Assembly: GCA_964539855.1 (NCBI GenBank) | Contig: CAZIJR010000025.1 | Coordinates: 1 to 9,936, forward strand | DNA from: XYD1-FULL-39-28 sp964539855 | GTDB taxonomy: Bacteria; Patescibacteriota; Minisyncoccia; Minisyncoccales; Staskawiczbacteraceae | Direction of reading: 5' to 3' | Length of the DNA: 9,936 bases | In this document: positions 1 through 4,809 of the stretch, one piece after another | How positions within the stretch are numbered: the stretch's first letter is position 1 | Layout of the letters: each line of letters starts with the position of its first letter | Notes under the pieces: generated by a model | Database searches by the model: none | Told to the model about the DNA's origin: nothing | What the model saw: the letters and a program-made list of their open reading frames with translations, nothing else | Translations under genes and position numbers: made by a program

Positions 1-7
1 CTCCTTC
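1..7 (-). promoter_or_regulatory. Possible ribosome binding site of a gene left of the window
   Basis: Read on the minus strand this is GAAGGAG, a strong Shine-Dalgarno match at the very edge, so a start codon would lie a few bases beyond the window. An alternative is an ATG at 19-17 (reading Met-Asn-Gln-Pro-Glu-Gly), which stays open to the edge; in that case this motif would be coding sequence. The sequence here cannot decide between them. Confidence 0.45.
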
Positions 8-13
8 GGGTTG

Positions 14-79
14 GTTCATTAAAATCAGTTGTCTGGCACTCCTAGCGCCAGAAAATGAAAACAACTATTTTCAATGAAC
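14..79 (-). promoter_or_regulatory. Long imperfect hairpin in the 5' leader of the leftward gene
   Basis: Four stems nest in order. GTTCATT (14-20) pairs with AATGAAC (73-79), AAAAT (21-25) with ATTTT (67-71), GTTG (28-31) with CAAC (62-65), and TCTGGC (32-37) with GCCAGA (47-52) around a 9-nt loop. The asymmetric part is a 9-base bulge at 53-61. It lies just downstream of a minus-strand promoter and ends close to GAAGGAG at 7-1, so it should be a transcribed, folded leader. The bulge contains a second copy of AATGAA (54-59), so TTCATT (15-20) has two possible partners. A regulatory role is inferred; no known riboswitch class is recognised. Confidence 0.55.
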
Positions 80-94
80 TTTGATTCTGTGTAT

Positions 95-123
95 AATATA
101 GCATAAAAATTGATTCGTGTCAA
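95..123 (-). promoter_or_regulatory. Sigma-70 type promoter reading left
   Basis: On the minus strand a perfect TTGACA (123-118) is followed by a 17-bp spacer and TATATT (100-95). The predicted start is near 88, which puts the hairpin leader directly downstream. It is divergent from the tRNA-Leu promoter. Confidence 0.75.
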
Positions 124-145
124 GGGTAAAGCGGGTTTCCAGACA

Positions 146-174
146 TTGATAATTTTGTGTTTTTTTTGTATAAA
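146..174 (+). promoter_or_regulatory. Promoter of tRNA-Leu
   Basis: TTGATA (146-151), a 17-bp spacer and TATAAA (169-174) give a near-consensus promoter. The predicted start near 181 is about 10 nt before the mature tRNA 5' end. Confidence 0.75.
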
Positions 175-191
175 GAATAAGATATATAAAA

Positions 192-273
192 GCCGGCGTG
201 GCGGAATTGGAATACGCGCGTGCCTTAGGAGCACGTGCCGCAAGGCTTGTGGGTTCGAGTCCCACCGCCGGCA
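192..273 (+). tRNA. tRNA-Leu (anticodon UAG)
   Basis: The cloverleaf is complete. The acceptor stem GCCGGCG (192-198) pairs with CGCCGGC (266-272), with A273 as discriminator. The anticodon stem CGTGC/GCACG (219-223/231-235) holds loop CTTAGGA with anticodon TAG at 226-228. A long variable arm (236-248, GCC-gcaa-GGC) is typical of class II tRNAs and fits leucine. The T arm is GTGGG-TTCGAGT-CCCAC (249-265). No CCA is encoded (CTA follows), so a CCA-adding enzyme must finish the 3' end. It has its own promoter and is followed at once by a terminator, so it is probably a single-gene transcript. Confidence 0.96.
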
Positions 274-277
274 CTAA

Positions 278-305
278 AAAAGCCCGACATAATGTCGGGC
301 TTTTA
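278..305. terminator. Bidirectional intrinsic terminator between tRNA-Leu and hsp20
   Basis: GCCCGACAT (282-290) and ATGTCGGGC (292-300) form a 9-bp palindrome flanked by an A tract on the left and TTTTATT on the right, giving a U tract on either strand. It can end the rightward tRNA-Leu transcript and the leftward tsaD-valS-prsW-hsp20 transcript, which converge here. Confidence 0.85.
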
Positions 306-318
306 TTATGTTTATAGA

Positions 319-708
319 TTAGGAAATTTTTACGCCTACTTTACCGTTGTTTTCGGTTTTGGGAATTTTAATAGTTAAAACTCCTTTGTCCATCTGAGCA
401 TCTGCCTTATCTATATCAATGTTTTCCGGTAAAATTATTTTTCTGGAAAATGGGCCCCAGTGGCACTCTTGGTAGAAATATTTTTTGCCCGCCTGCTCAT
501 GAGGGTCTTCCCTATTCCCTTTTATGACCATCATATCTTTTTCTAAAGAGATATCAATGTCTTTTATTTGCACTCCAGCTATTGCGGCCAGCACAACAAA
601 GTCAGCGTTAGTTTCAAAAACATCTACAACCAGTTCACCGTCCTGGTCAAAAATTCCCTCGGCCGGTTTTATAGCTTCTGCGTCTTGTGGTTTCAGCTTG
701 TTTGTCAT
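319..708 (-). CDS. hsp20: Small heat-shock protein, Hsp20/alpha-crystallin family
   Basis: This is a 129-residue ATP-independent holdase that would bind unfolding proteins in the cytoplasm. A short N-terminal arm (1-24) is followed by the alpha-crystallin domain (about 25-117). The domain shows the beta-strand pattern of the family, with an aromatic-rich middle (Tyr77-Phe78-Tyr79, Trp84) and the diagnostic GVLTIKIPK at 109-117. The tail is short, and its VGVKIS end may supply an I/V-x-I-like oligomerisation motif. The ATG at 708 gives a normal family length. No Shine-Dalgarno sequence precedes it, only an AT-rich stretch of 23 nt after the upstream stop codon. It is the last gene of the minus-strand operon and ends just before the bidirectional terminator. 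Confidence 0.93.
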   Translation of the reverse strand: MTNKLKPQDAEAIKPAEGIFDQDGELVVDVFETNADFVVLAAIAGVQIKDIDISLEKDMMVIKGNREDPHEQAGKKYFYQECHWGPFSRKIILPENIDIDKADAQMDKGVLTIKIPKTENNGKVGVKIS

Positions 709-731
709 AATTTTTTAGATTTAATTTTATA

Positions 732-1472
732 TTAATTTTTTATTGGTTCTATGAGTGTAATACTTTTTAGTTTTCTGAGTTTTGAAAAACCGGAAAAAAC
801 CAGAAAAGCTAAAGCTATAATAACAATTGCAGGTACAACAATTTTTAAATAGCCATCTAATGTCATTATAGAGAAATCATACAGTCCATGCAAGAGCGTT
901 GCCATTATTATGCCAAAGATAATTTCCATAACATGATTTTTTTCGTCATGGTAAGATATTGCCAAAGCATATCCTATAACAGCCGAACATAAGGTGTGCA
1001 AAAATGTTGCTCCAATAAACCGTATAAAGCTGATAAGCAAAGTTCTGCTTAATATGTCTTCAAAAGAAAGTTGGCCTGTGGGGGCAAACAAATAAAGAAT
1101 ATTTTCTAAGGCGGCAAATCCCAAAGCAGCTACCACCATGTAAATTACAATATCCACGGGCTCATCCATATCGGGCCTGTTTATAGCTTTAAACTTTACC
1201 ACCAAATACTTGAAAATTTCTTCTGTAAAAGATATTACCAAAAACCAGTATATTAAACTAGTTACAAGTGCGCTTAAATTAGCATTATCCAGTAAATATG
1301 CCAAGCCTATTTGAACAAAAAATACCGGTATGGTGATTGCTGCTCCCCACAAAAATATTTTTAAAATTACTCTTTTGGGCTCGGGGTGCAGGTCTTTACG
1401 CAGGTAATAAAAAAGCCAAGTTAAGCTGGGCAATATTCCAAAAAGAATATAAATAATTATTATGAAATCCAT
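732..1472 (-). CDS. PrsW-family intramembrane metalloprotease (putative)
   Basis: This polytopic membrane protein has about seven hydrophobic segments. The family motifs, numbered from the upstream GTG, are FTEEIFK (Glu90, Glu91, Lys94), ALGFAALEN (Glu129, Asn130), His165 in FLHTL, and HGLYD (His201, Asp205). These match the presumed catalytic and metal-ligand residues of PrsW, a relative of the CPBP/Rce1 proteases. In Bacillus PrsW cleaves the anti-sigma factor RsiW; the substrate here is unknown, and no anti-sigma factor is adjacent. The start is uncertain. ATG at 1472 gives 246 residues and overlaps valS by 13 bp. GTG at 1490 adds six polar residues and makes the overlap 31 bp. I prefer the ATG because it sits directly before the first membrane segment. 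Translation is probably coupled to the end of valS. Confidence 0.82.
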   Translation of the reverse strand: MDFIIIIYILFGILPSLTWLFYYLRKDLHPEPKRVILKIFLWGAAITIPVFFVQIGLAYLLDNANLSALVTSLIYWFLVISFTEEIFKYLVVKFKAINRPDMDEPVDIVIYMVVAALGFAALENILYLFAPTGQLSFEDILSRTLLISFIRFIGATFLHTLCSAVIGYALAISYHDEKNHVMEIIFGIIMATLLHGLYDFSIMTLDGYLKIVVPAIVIIALAFLVFSGFSKLRKLKSITLIEPIKN

Positions 1473-3499
1473 TCTTCTATCATTATACACTGTTTTTTAT
1501 TCCTGAGAGGGAGTTGCTGGTAAATTTCTTCGGTAATAAACGGCATAAAAGGATGAAGCATTTTTAAAGAGTTTGATAAAATTTCCAAAAGCATATATTG
1601 CGCTGATTTTTTAGTTTTTGGGTTAGATAGTTTGTCTTTGCTTTCTTCTATAATTTTATCACAAAAAACATGCCAGAAATAATGGTAGGCTTTTTCAGCA
1701 GCTGAATAAAATTTAAAGTTATCCATTTCTTTTGTAATAACCTTAGCTTGTTTTTTAAAGTCTGTAATTATTTTTTTGTCCTTTGGAGTAATCGTGACTT
1801 TGCCGGGTTTATAATCTGCTAAATTCATCATTACAAAACGGCTAGCATTCCAAATCTTATTTGAAAAATGCTTATACGCCTTTATTTTATTTTCATCTAA
1901 AGGCAGAGAGGTCCCGGGAGTATTGCCCACTACTAAGGCCATCCTAAGGGCATCCGTGCCAAATTTTTCTATTAAATCTAAAGGATTTATAACGTTTCCT
2001 TTTGACTTGGACATTTTTTGACCCTTGGCGTCTAAAACCAAACCATGCATATACACATTTTTAAAAGGTATTTTTTTTGTATTATATAAAGAAAACATTA
2101 TCATTCTGGAAACCCAAAAGAAAATTAAGTCTCCGCCTGTTTCCATTACGTCTGTAGGGAAAAATGCTTTAAAGTCTTTTGACTTTGGGAAGCCCAAAAC
2201 AGCATAAGGCCACTGCCCAGAAGAGAACCAGGTATCAAAAGTGTCATGTGCTTCATCTCCGGGAATGGGGATTCCCCATGCAATTTGCCGTGACAAAGGC
2301 CAGTCTAAAATGTTGTTTAGCCAGTGTAGTGCAATTTTTTTATAATGAACGGGGGTAAATTTAATATCACCATTTTTTATGGCTTTTATCGCGGGATCCG
2401 CCAAGGGTTTCATTTTCAAAAACCACTGTTCTTTTATTTGGGGCTCAATCAGTGTATTACACTTATAACAAGTTTTTACAACGTGTTTATAGTTTTCTTC
2501 AATTTTTTCGACCAGCCCCTTACTTTGTAGTTTATCTATTATTTTAGGTCTGGCCTCTAAAATTTTCATTCCACTAAACTCCTCTGCAATAGGCAAAAGC
2601 TTTCCTCTAAAATCAATTATTTGTTCTTTGTCTAAGTTGTGCCTTTCTGCAATTTCAAAATCAATTGGGTCGTGCCATGGCGTGATGGTCATAACTCCAG
2701 TTCCAAAATCCATATCAATTGCCTCATCTTTTATAACAGTGGCCATAATCGGTCCGTTTATCCACTCCAGGTTTATTTTTTGGCCTTCTTTGTAATCTTT
2801 GTATCTCTTATCCTTTGGATGCATTACTACATATTTATCTCCGAATTTTGTTTCAGGTCTTGCGGTGGCAATAGTAAATGGTCCATATTTTAAATAGTAA
2901 AACTTATCTTCACGTTCTTCGTCTTTGGTTTCCAAATCAGAAAGGGAAGTTTGATGTTTGGGACACCAGTTGATAATTTTTTTACCGCGATAAACTAGGC
3001 CATCTTTTTTTAGTTTTTCAAATGTGGTGTTGACTGTTTTTACAATATCTTCATCTAATGTAAATTTTTCGCGTGACCAGTCGCATGAAGCTCCTATTTT
3101 TTTAACTTGACTGTTTATATTGGTTTTGTTTTTTTGCGTAAAATCCCAAATTTCTTTATAAAGTTCCTCTCTAGCCATTTTAAATCTGGATTTGCCTTCT
3201 TTTTCCAATTGTTTTTCATAAACTACCTGAGTTTCAAATCCTGCATGGTCCAGCCCTGGAAGCCATAGAGCTTTGAATCCTTGCATTCTTTTATAGCGCG
3301 TCATTATATCTTCAATTGTCATAACTAAAGCGTGTCCAGCATGTAAATTGCCATTTGCGTTTGTGGGAGGCATTATTATTGAAAATGGTTTTTTATGGCG
3401 TTTTGGTAAATTATCTGGATTAAAAAAACCAGACTTTTCCCAGAGTTTATAAATTTTGTCTTCAATCTCTTTTGGACTATATTGCGAAGGCAATTCCAT
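1460..3499 (-). CDS. valS: Valyl-tRNA synthetase, compact form
   Basis: This enzyme attaches valine to tRNA-Val and hydrolyses mischarged Thr-tRNA. The class I catalytic motifs are PPTNANGNLHAGH (44-56, the HIGH motif as HAGH) and KMSKS (495-499). GLDHAG (82-87), NWCP (177-180) and TWFSSGQWP (423-431) mark it as ValRS rather than IleRS or LeuRS. The CP1 editing domain is present (ATARPET 211-217, GTGVMTITPWHDP 266-278). At 679 residues it is far shorter than the roughly 880-950 usual in bacteria. Between WGIP (408-411) and DTWFSS (422-427) the usual Cys-rich zinc segment is reduced to about ten residues, and the protein stops soon after the anticodon-binding helices (HPFMPFITEEIY 649-660), so the C-terminal coiled-coil arm is absent. 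The ATG has no clear Shine-Dalgarno; tsaD ends 24 nt upstream. Confidence 0.95.
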   Translation of the reverse strand: MELPSQYSPKEIEDKIYKLWEKSGFFNPDNLPKRHKKPFSIIMPPTNANGNLHAGHALVMTIEDIMTRYKRMQGFKALWLPGLDHAGFETQVVYEKQLEKEGKSRFKMAREELYKEIWDFTQKNKTNINSQVKKIGASCDWSREKFTLDEDIVKTVNTTFEKLKKDGLVYRGKKIINWCPKHQTSLSDLETKDEEREDKFYYLKYGPFTIATARPETKFGDKYVVMHPKDKRYKDYKEGQKINLEWINGPIMATVIKDEAIDMDFGTGVMTITPWHDPIDFEIAERHNLDKEQIIDFRGKLLPIAEEFSGMKILEARPKIIDKLQSKGLVEKIEENYKHVVKTCYKCNTLIEPQIKEQWFLKMKPLADPAIKAIKNGDIKFTPVHYKKIALHWLNNILDWPLSRQIAWGIPIPGDEAHDTFDTWFSSGQWPYAVLGFPKSKDFKAFFPTDVMETGGDLIFFWVSRMIMFSLYNTKKIPFKNVYMHGLVLDAKGQKMSKSKGNVINPLDLIEKFGTDALRMALVVGNTPGTSLPLDENKIKAYKHFSNKIWNASRFVMMNLADYKPGKVTITPKDKKIITDFKKQAKVITKEMDNFKFYSAAEKAYHYFWHVFCDKIIEESKDKLSNPKTKKSAQYMLLEILSNSLKMLHPFMPFITEEIYQQLPLRNKKQCIMIEEWIS

Positions 3500-3523
3500 G
3501 TGATTAAGCTATATTATCATTTT

Positions 3524-4663
3524 TTAGTTTATTCGTAAATTTGCGTTAGCACGCAATGTCGCAACCTTTTGGGGTGCGACTTTTTTATTGCGGTGAAAAT
3601 AGGCGGTGATGGCTGTCATAAGGCCGTTGTCTGTGGATAAATTGGCCGGCGGGACCAAAAAATTTAGTTTGTAGTTTTTAGTTTTTAGTTGATAGTTAAA
3701 TTGTCTGCGAAGTTCTTTGTTGGCAGAAACTCCTCCGCCTAAAATTAATGTCTTGGCTTTGTAGTCACGCACAGCTTTTAAGGTTTTTTTGACCAGAACA
3801 TCAATAATGGCTTGTTGAACTTCTAACGCCATTCCTGTTTTATACTTTTTATTTTTATTTTTTACTTTTTGGTCAGCGTATAAAACAGCGGTTTTTAATC
3901 CAGAGAAGCTAAAATCATAATCTTTAGTATTTATCATAGGCCTCGGTAATTTTGCGAAAGCCCGGCTTTCGCGCGAAAGCCCGGCTTTCGCGGCTAATTT
4001 GGCTATTTCCGGTCCGCCTGGATATGGGAGACCCAAAATTTTTGCGCATTTGTCAAAACATTCTCCAGCTGCATCATCTCTTGTCTCTCCTAAAATTTTA
4101 TATTTTCCAACGCCTTTTACCAGAATTATTTGTGTGTGTCCGCCACTTACAACCAAAGCAATCGCCGGAAAGTTTATTTTTTTGTGATCTAAAAAATTTA
4201 CTAAAATGTGACCTTCTATATGATTTACAGGAACAACTGGAATGTTCCAGGCATAAGATAGGGCTTTAGCAAAATTTATTCCAACCCACAAGCATGGCTC
4301 AAGCCCTGGGCCATTTGTAACAGCAATTAAGTCTATGTCAGGGTTTTTGTATTTTTTTAAGAAAGAAACAATCTTTTTATAAAGTTCAGGTTCTCTTTCC
4401 AATATGCTTTGTAGCTTATCGGGATTTAATTTTGAACTTCCCGATTTTAATAAGCTGGATTTTTTTAGTGACTTAATTAAAACTGAAACAATATTTTTTT
4501 GGTGCTCTCTTTTTGCCATGGCAGGGAAAACCCCTCCATATTTTTTATGGATTTTTATTTGCGAGGAAACCATGTTGCTAAGCACATTAAAATTACCATT
4601 TTTAACCTCCAAAATGGCAATTCCCGTGTCATCGCAACTTGTTTCTATGGCTAGTATTTTCAT
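3524..4663 (-). CDS. tsaD: tRNA threonylcarbamoyladenosine transferase TsaD
   Basis: TsaD transfers the threonylcarbamoyl group to A37 of ANN-decoding tRNAs, working with TsaB, TsaE and TsaC/Sua5. The ASKHA fold is clear: phosphate-1 motif AIETSCDDT (5-13), metal-binding His148 and His152 in NHIEGH, SGGHTQ (173-178), DAAGECFDK (197-205), FSFSGLKTAVLY (251-262), GGGVSANKELR (309-319) and STDNG (343-347) with metal ligand Asp345. At 379 residues it exceeds the usual 335-350. Extra sequence lies in a linker (about 66-106), at 225-237 (encoded by a duplicated palindrome) and near the C terminus (361-369). These segments coincide with repeats listed separately, and none touches the active-site motifs, so the enzyme is probably functional. 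It is the first gene of its operon. Its promoter leaves a leader of only about 9 nt with no Shine-Dalgarno. Confidence 0.95.
   Translation of the reverse strand: MKILAIETSCDDTGIAILEVKNGNFNVLSNMVSSQIKIHKKYGGVFPAMAKREHQKNIVSVLIKSLKKSSLLKSGSSKLNPDKLQSILEREPELYKKIVSFLKKYKNPDIDLIAVTNGPGLEPCLWVGINFAKALSYAWNIPVVPVNHIEGHILVNFLDHKKINFPAIALVVSGGHTQIILVKGVGKYKILGETRDDAAGECFDKCAKILGLPYPGGPEIAKLAAKAGLSRESRAFAKLPRPMINTKDYDFSFSGLKTAVLYADQKVKNKNKKYKTGMALEVQQAIIDVLVKKTLKAVRDYKAKTLILGGGVSANKELRRQFNYQLKTKNYKLNFLVPPANLSTDNGLMTAITAYFHRNKKVAPQKVATLRANANLRIN
3541..3591. repeat. Pair of hairpins inside the 3' end of tsaD
   Basis: The first hairpin is TTGCGT/ACGCAA (3541-3546/3551-3556). The second is GTCGCA/TGCGAC (3558-3563/3575-3580), followed on the plus strand by six Ts; an outer GCAAT/ATTGC (3553-3557/3587-3591) could extend it. 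On the plus strand it looks like an intrinsic terminator, although no plus-strand gene ends here. In tsaD it encodes the Lys-Val-Ala-Pro-Gln-Lys-Val-Ala-Thr stretch. Confidence 0.6.
3665..3699. repeat. Five-copy 7-bp tandem repeat inside tsaD
   Basis: TAGTT begins at 3665, 3672, 3679, 3686 and 3693, an exact 7-base period (TAGTTNN x5). On the coding strand it gives the Asn-Tyr-Gln-Leu-Lys-Thr-Lys-Asn-Tyr-Lys-Leu segment (about 323-333). The unit is not a multiple of three, so a gain or loss of one copy would shift the tsaD frame. Confidence 0.75.
3954..3991. repeat. 19-bp perfect palindrome duplicated in tandem inside tsaD
   Basis: GCGAAAGCCCGGCTTTCGC occurs at 3954-3972 and again, identically, at 3973-3991. 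Each unit is self-complementary around one central base. As 19 is not a multiple of three, the two copies are read in different frames (roughly Ala-Lys-Ala-Gly-Leu-Ser-Arg, then Glu-Ser-Arg-Ala-Phe-Ala). They fill residues 225-237, between PGGP and the conserved RPM-DYDFSFSG block. Confidence 0.9.
4413..4456. repeat. Inverted repeat inside the tsaD linker
   Basis: AGCTTAT (4413-4419) pairs with ATAAGCT (4450-4456), and CGGGA (4420-4424) pairs with TCCCG (4439-4443). The right arm carries a 6-nt bulge, and the loop is 14 nt. It encodes the Ser/Lys/Leu-rich part of the linker absent from shorter TsaD proteins. Confidence 0.55.
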
Positions 4664-4678
4664 ATCATTTAATCGTAT

Positions 4679-4707
4679 ATTATAGCTGAAATATTGATTT
4701 TTTTCAA
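4679..4707 (-). promoter_or_regulatory. Promoter of the tsaD-valS-prsW-hsp20 operon
   Basis: On the minus strand TTGAAA (4707-4702), a 17-bp spacer and a perfect TATAAT (4684-4679) predict a start near 4672, only about 9 nt before the tsaD ATG (4663). Its -35 region overlaps that of the rightward tRNA-Glu promoter. Confidence 0.75.
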
Positions 4708-4722
4708 TTTTTAGTATATAAA
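4694..4722 (+). promoter_or_regulatory. Promoter of tRNA-Glu and the downstream glycosyltransferase
   Basis: TTGATT (4694-4699), a 17-bp spacer and TATAAA (4717-4722) predict a start near 4729, a few bases before the tRNA. There is no other room for a promoter before the glycosyltransferase, so both are probably transcribed from here. Confidence 0.7.
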
Positions 4723-4732
4723 TTCATTATAT

Positions 4733-4807
4733 GGTCCCATCGTCTAGCCTGGTTTAGGACGCATGGTTTTCATCCATGTAACCCGGGTTCAAATCCCGGT
4801 GGGACCG
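4733..4807 (+). tRNA. tRNA-Glu (anticodon UUC)
   Basis: The acceptor stem GGTCCCA (4733-4739) pairs with TGGGACC (4800-4806), with discriminator G4807. The anticodon stem CATGG/CCATG holds loop TTTTCAT with anticodon TTC. The T arm is CCGGG-TTCAAAT-CCCGG. The 5' part resembles the common bacterial tRNA-Glu start (CCCATCGTCTAG). No CCA is encoded (CAA follows). The next gene's ATG begins at 4810, 2 nt after the discriminator base. Confidence 0.96.
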
Positions 4808-4809
4808 CA

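Noticed and set aside
71..274. Minus-strand reading frame over tRNA-Leu with a VGLEPTSL-type peptide
   Set aside because: It is the antisense translation of the tRNA, a well-known artefact; the cloverleaf explains the sequence.
709..731. TATAAA before hsp20 as a separate heat-shock promoter
   Set aside because: No -35 element lies at a proper distance and no CIRCE-like inverted repeat is present; AT-rich spacer sequence is enough to explain it.
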